This document shows, in pieces, positions 1 to 6,288 of a stretch of DNA of 24,617 nucleotides. The notes under the pieces were generated by a model. The model had not been told where the DNA came from. It searched no databases and was given only the letters and a program-made list of their open reading frames with translations. The stretch is from Thermoplasmata archaeon (GTDB lineage Archaea; Thermoplasmatota; Thermoplasmata; Lutacidiplasmatales; UBA184), in assembly GCA_021798415.1 (NCBI GenBank), contig JAJZGO010000012.1, positions 1-24,617 on the forward strand, in the 5' to 3' direction. The position numbers and the translations under genes were made by a program. The number at the start of each line of letters is the position of its first letter. Position 1 is the first letter of the stretch.

Positions 1-70
1 GAGAACGAGAGGCTCTCGGAACCCCGAGGCGACCACGCCCTCGGGACCGGGCGGCCGAGCATAACGGCGG

Positions 71-85
71 CGACGACCGTCGTCG
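71..85. repeat. Short inverted repeat after the GNAT gene
   Basis: Six-base arms (71-76 and 80-85) flank a 3-nt loop just past the stop codon of the minus-strand acetyltransferase gene. It could fold at the 3' end of that transcript, but there is no T-tract, so a terminator role is only a guess. The rest of 1-91 shows no supportable gene; reading frames open to the window edge exist but have no recognisable content. Confidence 0.3.
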
Positions 86-91
86 CGGCGG

Positions 92-733
92 TCAGACGGG
101 CCCGGTCCAGGGGCGGGCCAGCTTCTCTTCGAGCCCGCGCTTCACCACCGGCCACTCCCGCTCGAGGATCCCGTAGTAGACGGAGGTGCGGAACGACCCG
201 TCCGCGAGCCGACGGTCTTCTCGCAGGATCGCTTCCTGGAGCGCCCCGATCCGCTCGATCGCGCGTCGCGACCGTTCGTTGCGGACGTCGGTCTGCAGGT
301 AGATGCGGTGGGCCCCTTCGACCTCGAAGGCGTGGCGGAGGAGGAGGTACTTTGCCTCCGTGTTGCACGGGGTCCTCCAGAGCCGGCGGGCGAGCCACGT
401 CCCCCCGACCTCGGCGTTTTGGTCCTCTCGGTCGATGTGCAGGAACCGTGTCATCCCGACCGGCCGGCCGTCCGACGCGGTGAGCGTCGCGAACGCGAGG
501 TCGGTCCCGGCGGCCTGGCGCTCGAGGAGCAGGGCGATCAACCGATCCATCTCGGCGAGGGACGCTCCCGGTCCGTTCAGCAGGTAGCGGCCGACCTCGG
601 GGTCCGCACCCGCTTCGGCGAGGGCCGCGCGGTGCTCGGGCGAAAGCGGGACGAGGCGCACGTACCGTCCCTCGAGCGTCAGCGGCGGTCGGAAGTTGGG
701 CCCGTGCACGGGCCGCCCAGCCGGGTCCCCCAC
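92..733 (-). CDS. GNAT family N-acetyltransferase (RimJ/RimL-like)
   Basis: A 213-aa protein of the RimJ/RimL-type GNAT class, which transfers acetyl groups from acetyl-CoA to amines such as protein N-termini. Seen: an N-terminal LEGRYVRLVPL segment, a central GGTWLARRLWRTP segment typical of the acetyl-CoA-binding region (about residues 110-122), then EAKYLLLRHAFE and a C-terminal NERSRRAIERIGA motif (about 152-164), where Asn-x-x-Ser-x-x-x-Ile-x-x-x-Gly matches the usual C-terminal part of this fold. Length is normal for the family. The start is GTG at 733; another in-frame GTG lies eight codons in. The gene is divergent from nuoA, with about 120 nt between. The substrate cannot be told; soluble and cytoplasmic by lack of membrane segments. 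Confidence 0.85.
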   Translation of the reverse strand: MGDPAGRPVHGPNFRPPLTLEGRYVRLVPLSPEHRAALAEAGADPEVGRYLLNGPGASLAEMDRLIALLLERQAAGTDLAFATLTASDGRPVGMTRFLHIDREDQNAEVGGTWLARRLWRTPCNTEAKYLLLRHAFEVEGAHRIYLQTDVRNERSRRAIERIGALQEAILREDRRLADGSFRTSVYYGILEREWPVVKRGLEEKLARPWTGPV

Positions 734-798
734 TTAATCCCCGCGACCGCGGCCGGAGGCGCGCGAAACCTTAGCATCCCGCCCTCTCCCTACAGAGG

Positions 799-806
799 TT
801 AAATAA
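799..806 (+). promoter_or_regulatory. Probable TATA box of the nuo operon
   Basis: TTAAATAA stands out in a GC-rich spacer between the divergent GNAT gene and nuoA. An archaeal start site about 25 nt downstream (near 828) would leave a leader of roughly 25 nt before ATG 855. The same A/T block read on the minus strand (TTATTTAA) could serve the GNAT gene, with a leader of about 45 nt. Inferred from sequence and spacing only. Confidence 0.6.
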
Positions 807-854
807 CGACGAAGGGTCCGACGCATCGAATCCTTCGCACGGTAGGGAACGACG

Positions 855-1220
855 ATGGAAGCAGGGGTGACGACGTTCCTAGTCTTCGCCCTCATCGCGG
901 CGATTTTCGGGGCCGGGTCCCTCTTCGCGAACCGAATGCTCGGGGCCAAGCGCCGTCAGTCGTACCTCCAGCTCACGACGTACGAGTGCGGCGAGGAGGC
1001 GGAAGGGGAGGCCCAGATCGACTTCCCGACCCAGCACTACACCTTCGCGATCGTCTTCGTGGCGGTCGACGTCCTCGGGTTCGTTCTCGCCCTCTGGGGC
1101 CTCACGTTCCGCGGCGCGAACTCGGGATGGTACCCCGTCTTCATCGCCGTCGGCTTCACCGGGCTCGCGATCGCGGGCATCTACTACGCGCTGAGCGGCG
1201 AGAAGAGGTGGGTCATCTGA
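855..1220 (+). CDS. nuoA: NADH/F420H2-quinone oxidoreductase (complex I-like) subunit A
   Basis: Membrane-arm subunit A of a complex I-like proton pump, located near the junction with the quinone site. The 121-aa protein has three membrane helices (about residues 5-25, 62-83, 93-113). The cytoplasmic loop carries YECGEE (43-48), the family hallmark, with the conserved Cys at 45, and an acidic residue in helix 2 (Asp72). Length is typical. Start ATG 855 follows a TATA box at 799-806. It is the first gene of an unbroken nuoABCDHIJKLMN run and overlaps or abuts nuoB depending on the nuoB start. The fpoA name could apply equally; sequence alone does not decide the electron donor. Confidence 0.95.
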   Translation: MEAGVTTFLVFALIAAIFGAGSLFANRMLGAKRRQSYLQLTTYECGEEAEGEAQIDFPTQHYTFAIVFVAVDVLGFVLALWGLTFRGANSGWYPVFIAVGFTGLAIAGIYYALSGEKRWVI

Positions 1221-1288
1221 CCGCCACCGCCGCGCCCCCGAGCCCGCCTCGGGTGACGTCGCCCCCCCGGGTCGACGGCGAGCTCCCG

Positions 1289-1831
1289 ATGGCCGGACAG
1301 CCGTCGGTGCCGTTCGTCGAGATCGAGGCGCTCCGGGTGAGGGAATTCATCCCCGCCGCGAAGGAAGCGCTCACCGCGCTCATCGCCGAGCAGGGCCAGG
1401 CGAAGCTCATCCGGCCCGTGTTCAACTGGGCGGGCCGCAACTCGCTCTTCCCGCTCCACTGGGGGCTGGCCTGCTGCGCCATCGAGTTCGCGGCCGGCTT
1501 CGGGGCGCGATGGGACGCGGAGCGGTTCGGGGTCGTGCCCCGCTCTTCGCCGCGCCAGTGCGACCTGATGATCGTCAACGGGACCGTCACGTGGAAGGTC
1601 GCGCACAAGCTCATCACGCTCTACGAGCAGATGCCCGAGCCGAAGTGGGTGATCGCGATGGGCAACTGCGCGACCGGCGGAGGCCCGTTCCGCACGGCCT
1701 ACTCGGTCGTGCCGGGCGTGGACAAGCTCGTCCCCGTCGACGTGTACATCGCGGGGTGCCCGCCGCGCCCCGAGGCGATGCTGGACGGCATCCTCCGCCT
1801 CGAGCAGCTGATCCGGGAGCGCAAGGAGTAG
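1289..1831 (+). CDS. nuoB: Complex I-like subunit B (N2 cluster subunit)
   Basis: Carries the terminal 4Fe-4S cluster N2 that passes electrons to quinone. The 180-aa protein has all four expected ligands: Cys62-Cys63 in LACCAIEF, Cys127 in GNCATGGG and Cys157 in GCPPRPEAMLDG. Length is normal for the family. The reading frame is open far upstream, so the start is uncertain: ATG 1289 is chosen because conserved sequence begins soon after, but in-frame GTG codons at 1253 and 1208 would add 12 or 27 residues rich in Pro, Ala and Thr; the 1208 start would overlap the end of nuoA by 13 nt. Soluble peripheral-arm subunit on the cytoplasmic side, working with NuoC, D and I. Confidence 0.93.
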   Translation: MAGQPSVPFVEIEALRVREFIPAAKEALTALIAEQGQAKLIRPVFNWAGRNSLFPLHWGLACCAIEFAAGFGARWDAERFGVVPRSSPRQCDLMIVNGTVTWKVAHKLITLYEQMPEPKWVIAMGNCATGGGPFRTAYSVVPGVDKLVPVDVYIAGCPPRPEAMLDGILRLEQLIRERKE

Positions 1832-1870
1832 TCGGCCGGGCCCCCGGACGCGACCAAGGAGAAGGGGACG

Positions 1871-2347
1871 ATGCTGCCGGCGGACCTCGAACAGGCCCTC
1901 GCGCCGAAGCTCGGCGCCCGCCTGGTCGGCGTCGAGCCGTTCGAGGGGATGGCCGGGCGCGTCCGCTTCCGCCGCGAGGCGGCGCTCGACCTCTTCCGCA
2001 CGGTCCGCGAGGACCTCGGGTTCACGCACCTCTCCATGGTCGGCGGGATCGACTGGGTCGACCATCGCGAGGTCTTCTACGTGGTCTGGTCCGACGAGGC
2101 GAACCAGTATCTCGTTCTCTCGACCGACCTCCCGGCCGACGACGCGCACGTCGAGTCGGCGTCGGGCGTCTGGCCGAGCGCGAACTGGCACGAACGCGAG
2201 ACGTGGGAGATGGTCGACGTCACGTTCGACCACCACCCGGACCTGCGGCACCTCCTCGTGCCGGACGGCTACGTCTTCCACCCGCTTTTGCGGTCGTTCA
2301 AGCTCCACGAACCCGAGGAGCTCGAGGTGAAGTCGCGCCATGTCTGA
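1871..2347 (+). CDS. nuoC: Complex I-like subunit C (30 kDa family)
   Basis: Peripheral-arm scaffold subunit next to NuoD. The 158-aa protein contains the 30-kDa subunit signature in its C-terminal half: WHERETWEM (about residues 106-114) followed by HHPDLRHLL and a closing FKLHEPEE segment. Length fits a free-standing NuoC; it is not fused to NuoD as it is in Haloarchaea and E. coli. Start ATG 1871 is preceded by an AAGGAG-type ribosome binding site in the 39-nt gap after nuoB. The 3' end overlaps nuoD by 8 nt, which suggests translational coupling. Confidence 0.93.
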   Translation: MLPADLEQALAPKLGARLVGVEPFEGMAGRVRFRREAALDLFRTVREDLGFTHLSMVGGIDWVDHREVFYVVWSDEANQYLVLSTDLPADDAHVESASGVWPSANWHERETWEMVDVTFDHHPDLRHLLVPDGYVFHPLLRSFKLHEPEELEVKSRHV

Positions 2348-3485
2348 GATGTGGATCAACATGGGGCCGCAGCACCCCATGACGCACGGACTGTGGAACC
2401 TCCGGGTCCGCATCGACGGCGAGACGGTCCTCGACGTCGACCCCGAGATGGGGTACCTCCACCGCGGCATCGAGAAGATCAGCGAGGACCGCCACTACAA
2501 CGAGGTGATCACGCTGATGGACCGGACGTGCTACGTCGCGGGGCTCGCGTGGGAGCACCTCTACATCATCGCGGCGGAGAAGGCGCTCCGCATCCAGCCG
2601 CCCGAGCGGGCCGACTACCTGCGCATGATGTGCGAGGAGTTCCAGCGCATCGGCTCGCACCTGATGTGGTACGCGGCGTTCGTACAGGATATCGGCCTCA
2701 TGAGCCCGTTCCTCTACGGGATGCGGGACCGGGACCTCGTCCTCGACCTCTTCCAGAGCTACACCGGGGCCCGCATGACCTACGAGTACATGCGGGTCGG
2801 AGGCGTCCGCAACGACCTTCCGCCCGGCTTCACCGACCAAGCGCGCAAGGTCCTCGATTGGCTCATCCCCCGCTTCAAGGAGTACGACCAGCTCTGCCTC
2901 GGCTCCGACATCTTCCACAAGCGGTGCGACCACCTCGGCGTCCTCTCGGCGAGCGATTGCATCCGGCATGGGGTCACGGGGCCGATGCTCCGTTCCGCCG
3001 GCGTGAAGCGCGACCTGCGGAAGAACCGGCCCTACTCGCTCTACAAGGACGTCGACTTCGACGTCGCGGTCGCCGACGGGGCGGACGTCACCGCCCGCTA
3101 CCTCGTCCGGATGGAAGAGATGCGCCAGTCGGTCCGCATCCTCCGCCAGGTCGTCGACTGGCTCGACGCTCACCCCGGGCCGGTGATGGCCGAGACGGTC
3201 CCCCGGTGGATGGGGGCCCCGTACGCGCCCGTCGGCCGGGAGGGGTATCTCCTGAAGCGCCAGTACCCGAAAGGCGTCGGGTTCTCGTCGATCGAGGAAC
3301 CCCACGGCGAGGCCCAGGCGTACGTCGTCAACGAGGGCGGGGAGCACCCGTACCGGGTCAAGTTCCGTTCGCCGGTCTTCGCGAACCTGAGCGCCGCGCG
3401 GACCTACCTGGTCGGCTACCACGTTGCCGACATCCCGCCGATCATGGGCAGCGTCGATGTCTGCGTCGGGGAGTGCGACCGCTAG
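2340..3485 (+). CDS. nuoD: Complex I-like subunit D (49 kDa family, quinone site)
   Basis: Forms the quinone-reducing pocket together with NuoB and is related to the large subunit of NiFe hydrogenases. The 381-aa protein starts with GPQHPMTHG (residues 9-17), has GYLHRGIEK (38-46) and ends in VCVGECDR, the family C-terminus. The conserved quinone-binding Tyr aligns with Tyr65, but the Asp that usually precedes it is Cys64 here. None of the hydrogenase NiFe-binding CxxC pairs is present, as expected for complex I. Start ATG 2340 lies inside the end of nuoC. Slightly short because the N-terminal extension seen in many homologues is missing. Confidence 0.95.
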   Translation: MSEMWINMGPQHPMTHGLWNLRVRIDGETVLDVDPEMGYLHRGIEKISEDRHYNEVITLMDRTCYVAGLAWEHLYIIAAEKALRIQPPERADYLRMMCEEFQRIGSHLMWYAAFVQDIGLMSPFLYGMRDRDLVLDLFQSYTGARMTYEYMRVGGVRNDLPPGFTDQARKVLDWLIPRFKEYDQLCLGSDIFHKRCDHLGVLSASDCIRHGVTGPMLRSAGVKRDLRKNRPYSLYKDVDFDVAVADGADVTARYLVRMEEMRQSVRILRQVVDWLDAHPGPVMAETVPRWMGAPYAPVGREGYLLKRQYPKGVGFSSIEEPHGEAQAYVVNEGGEHPYRVKFRSPVFANLSAARTYLVGYHVADIPPIMGSVDVCVGECDR

Positions 3486-3503
3486 GAAGGAGGGGGAGAA
3501 CGG

Positions 3504-4634
3504 GTGTCGAACGTCACGCTCTACTCGGTGTCCTACCTGCTCTCGGACGCCGTCCTCCGGGCGATCGGCTCGGTCCTTCCGAGGCCGCTATCGACCTGGA
3601 TCACGAACGCGGACCTGATCACCGGCATCGCGGTGTTGGTCTTCGGGGCGCTCCTGCTCGCCGCGAGCATGCTCAACACGATCGTCCTCATCTGGTGGGA
3701 GCGCAAGCTCCTCGGCCGGTTCATGGACCGGCGCGGGGCGATGCACGTCGGCTACGCCGGCCTCCTCCAGAACTTCGCGGACGGGTTCAAGCTCTTCCGC
3801 AAGACGACCGTCCAGCCCCGCGAGGCCGACCCCCTCGGCTTCTACACGGGTCCCACCGCGTACATGGTGACCTCGATGATCCTGTTCGGGATCCTCCCGA
3901 TCTCGTCGGGGTGGAACTCGGGGTTCCTCCCGCTCAGCCTCCTCCTCGCGCTCGCGGTCTTCTCGTTCGCTCCGCTCTTCATCTTCGTGAGCGCCTGGTC
4001 GAGCAACAACAAGTACTCGCTGATGGGCGGGATGCGCTCGGCCGCCCAGATGATCGCCTACGAGGTCCCGCTCCTCCTCGCGGTCGTCGCGGTCGTGATC
4101 GTCGCCGGGAGCTTCGACCTCACGACGATCGTCTACGAGCAGCAGAACTACTGGTTCTGGGGCCCGCTCGCGGTGGCCCTGATCGTCTTCTTCGCCGGCA
4201 TGCTCGCCGAGATGGAGCGCATCCCGTTCGACCTTCCCGAGGCCGAGGCCGAGCTCGTCGAGGGGTGGAACACCGAGTACGGCGGGATGCTCTTCGCGTT
4301 CTTCATGCTCGCCGATTACCTTCGGGCGCTGGTCGGCAGCATCCTGGTCGTCCTCCTCTTCCTGGGGGGTTGGACCCTGCCGACCTGGGTGCCCGCGGCG
4401 CTCACGTCGTTCCCGCTCGCGGGGATCGTCTGGTTCATGGTCAAGACGTACATCGTCTTCGGCGTCTTCGTCTGGATCCGCGCGTCGCTGCCGCGCGTGC
4501 GCACCGACCAGCTGCTCCGGGTCGGCTGGAACCGGATGATCCCCCTCAGCCTGCTCTCGGTGTTCCTCGCCGCGCTCCTCGTCACGGTGAAGTGCCTTCC
4601 GGTGTTCGGTTGCGTCCCCTCGCTGGGGGTCTAG
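3504..4634 (+). CDS. nuoH: Complex I-like subunit H (ND1 family)
   Basis: Membrane subunit that joins the quinone tunnel to the proton-pumping arm. The 376-aa protein has about eight to nine hydrophobic helices. Family landmarks seen: WWERKLLGRFMDRRG near residue 63, GLLQNFADGFKLFRK near 88 (quinone tunnel loop), and the acidic stretch FDLPEAEAELVEGWNTEYGG at about 241-260, the E-rich loop coupling quinone chemistry to proton movement. The GTG start at 3504 is supported by a strong purine-rich site (AAGGAGG at 3487-3493) in the 18-nt gap after nuoD. Length is somewhat above the bacterial average because of the N-terminal segment before helix 1. Confidence 0.95.
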   Translation: MSNVTLYSVSYLLSDAVLRAIGSVLPRPLSTWITNADLITGIAVLVFGALLLAASMLNTIVLIWWERKLLGRFMDRRGAMHVGYAGLLQNFADGFKLFRKTTVQPREADPLGFYTGPTAYMVTSMILFGILPISSGWNSGFLPLSLLLALAVFSFAPLFIFVSAWSSNNKYSLMGGMRSAAQMIAYEVPLLLAVVAVVIVAGSFDLTTIVYEQQNYWFWGPLAVALIVFFAGMLAEMERIPFDLPEAEAELVEGWNTEYGGMLFAFFMLADYLRALVGSILVVLLFLGGWTLPTWVPAALTSFPLAGIVWFMVKTYIVFGVFVWIRASLPRVRTDQLLRVGWNRMIPLSLLSVFLAALLVTVKCLPVFGCVPSLGV

Positions 4635-4646
4635 GGGGAGGGAGAG

Positions 4647-5426
4647 ATGTCGAGCGAGATCACGGCGAAAGAGAAGCCCGGGGAGCACCCGGTCCTGTGG
4701 GTCGCGCGTCCGATGGCGACCGCCGCGCGGCAGTTCGCGAAGAGCCTCTTCCGCCCGTCGACGATCGTCTACCCGTACGAGCGCCTCGAGGACCCCGAGT
4801 TCCGCGACCGGCTCGAGGTCGCCTCCGGCAAGCCGTTCGGCGTCGGCCACGTCTGGGACAACTACCGCGGCGTCCACGCTCTCAACATCGCCACGTGCAT
4901 CAGCTGCAACCTCTGCGCGTTCTCTTGCCCGGACGTCTGCATCGAGATGGTCAGCGTCCCCGGCGGCGACCCCAAGCACCCGAAGAAGTGCCCGCAGATC
5001 GACTACGGGAAGTGCAGCTACTGCGGTTTCTGCTCGGACGCCTGCCCCGAGGGCTGCCTCACGATGACGACGCGCTACGAGCTCTCGACGCCGAAGCGCT
5101 CGGAGATGGTCTACTCGCCCGAGAAGCTCCACGAGATCTTCCGCTCGAAGCTCCCGATGAACCCGATCCGCCTCGCTCGCCCCGAGAACGAGGACGCGAT
5201 CCTTCTCGACCCGCCGCTGTGCATCGGGTGCAACGCGTGCTCGCGCGACTGCCCCACCCAGTGCATCACGATGCTCGACATCCCGAAGCCCGAGGCGAAG
5301 CCCGGCGAGAAGCTTCCCCGGCGGATCTGGAAGGAGCCCGTCGTCAACGACTCCGACTGCGTCCGATGCGGGACGTGCATCAGCGTTTGCCCCAAAGAGT
5401 GCCTGTTCTGGGGGACTCGAAAGTGA
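4647..5426 (+). CDS. nuoI: Complex I-like subunit I with four 4Fe-4S motifs
   Basis: Ferredoxin-like peripheral subunit that wires electrons to NuoB. At 259 aa it is clearly longer than usual NuoI (about 130-220 aa). The first pair of motifs is the standard NuoI pair: Cys84/87/90-94 and Cys123/126/129-133, each CxxCxxCxxxCP, followed by the family's YELSTPKRSEMVYSPEKL segment. A second complete pair follows: Cys192/195/198-202 and Cys238/241/244-248. Most motifs also have an extra Cys four residues after the last ligand (98, 137, 206, 252). The C-terminal pair looks like an appended or duplicated 2x4Fe-4S ferredoxin domain and may take the place of the missing NuoEFG input module. Start ATG 4647 has a G-rich site upstream; the stop overlaps nuoJ by 4 nt. 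Confidence 0.93.
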   Translation: MSSEITAKEKPGEHPVLWVARPMATAARQFAKSLFRPSTIVYPYERLEDPEFRDRLEVASGKPFGVGHVWDNYRGVHALNIATCISCNLCAFSCPDVCIEMVSVPGGDPKHPKKCPQIDYGKCSYCGFCSDACPEGCLTMTTRYELSTPKRSEMVYSPEKLHEIFRSKLPMNPIRLARPENEDAILLDPPLCIGCNACSRDCPTQCITMLDIPKPEAKPGEKLPRRIWKEPVVNDSDCVRCGTCISVCPKECLFWGTRK

Positions 5427-5911
5427 TCCTCGAGGAACTCGCATTCCTCGTCCTGGCCGCGGTCGCGGTCGTGACGGCGATCTCGTCGCTCCTCGTTCGA
5501 GAGCTCGTCCACACGATCCTCTGGATCGCGGTCTTCTTCGTCGACCTCTCGGCGATCTACTTCCTCCTCGAGGCGCCGTTCCTCGGGGTGCTCCAGCTCG
5601 GCGTCTACGCGGGCGCCGTGACCGTCCTGCTCCTCTTCGGGATCATGGTCACGCGGAAGCGGATCTTCTCGCGCGAGGCCGCGACCGGGATCGGCGCGGT
5701 CCCGCTCGCGCTCGCGGTCGTCACGTTCATCTTCCTGGTCGCTTCGGTCGGCGAGTTCCCGCAGGGCCCGACGGTAATCCACGCCTACGACCCGTCGTTC
5801 CTCTCGGAGAACCTGTTCAACGTCAACGGCCCCTGGCTCCTGCTCCTCGGCCTCATCATGCTGAGCGCGGTCGGCGGGGCGATCTACCTCGTCCGGGAGG
5901 GTCGCGAATGA
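5423..5911 (+). CDS. nuoJ: Complex I-like subunit J (ND6 family)
   Basis: Membrane-arm subunit between NuoA/H and NuoK. The 162-aa protein shows five hydrophobic helices (about residues 5-24, 30-49, 56-77, 90-109, 136-156). The ND6 signature QLGVYAGAVTVLLLFGIMV spans 58-76, including the Tyr-Ala-Gly-Ala of the conserved pi-bulge helix. The start is GTG 5423, overlapping the TGA of nuoI as GTGA. The frame is open far upstream by chance, through nuoD, H and I, but only this part has family similarity. It is a single gene, not split in two as in Haloarchaea. Its stop overlaps the ATG of nuoK. Confidence 0.93.
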   Translation: MILEELAFLVLAAVAVVTAISSLLVRELVHTILWIAVFFVDLSAIYFLLEAPFLGVLQLGVYAGAVTVLLLFGIMVTRKRIFSREAATGIGAVPLALAVVTFIFLVASVGEFPQGPTVIHAYDPSFLSENLFNVNGPWLLLLGLIMLSAVGGAIYLVREGRE

Positions 5912-6225
5912 CCGACCTCCCGATCGTCGGGTTCGTCGCGCTCTCCGCCGCCCTCCTCGCGATCGGCGTCTTTGGGATCCTCACGCGTCGCAACTTCATC
6001 CTCCTCCTGATCGCGATCGAGATCTCGATGAACGCGGCGATCCTCAACTTCGTCTACTTCGGCGCCTACCTGGGCGGGACGCCCGGACTCACCGGCCAGT
6101 CGATCGCGGTGGTCCTCGTCGGCTTCGCGGCCACCGAGGTCGCGGTCGGGCTCGGGATCGTGCTCGCGCTCAACCGCGTGAAGGGAACGATCAACGTCGA
6201 GAAGGCCACGGAACTCCGCTTCTAG
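5908..6225 (+). CDS. nuoK: Complex I-like subunit K (ND4L family)
   Basis: Small antiporter-like membrane subunit of the proton-translocating arm. The 105-aa protein has three helices and the ND4L pattern: GILTRRNFILLLIAIEISMNAAILNF (about 23-48) with the buried Glu38, and a second buried Glu77 in GFAATEVAVGLGI. These match the two proton-path glutamates of the family (E36 and E72 in E. coli NuoK). Length is typical. Start ATG 5908 overlaps the nuoJ stop (ATGA). The TAG stop at 6223-6225 is in the same frame as the following nuoL gene. Confidence 0.95.
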   Translation: MTDLPIVGFVALSAALLAIGVFGILTRRNFILLLIAIEISMNAAILNFVYFGAYLGGTPGLTGQSIAVVLVGFAATEVAVGLGIVLALNRVKGTINVEKATELRF

Positions 6226-6288
6226 GGGGGATGGGGAACGAGCGGACTCACCGGACTGTTCGGCTGGGCGTTCCTCGTCCCGCTCTTC

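Noticed and set aside
1..91. Possible partial gene at the left edge
   Set aside because: Frames are open to the edge but too short and without recognisable sequence to support a call.
2351..5911. A 1186-codon open frame running through nuoD, nuoH and nuoI into nuoJ
   Set aside because: Only the last 162 codons (from GTG 5423) match a family (NuoJ). The rest is an Arg/Pro/Gly-rich shadow caused by high GC content.
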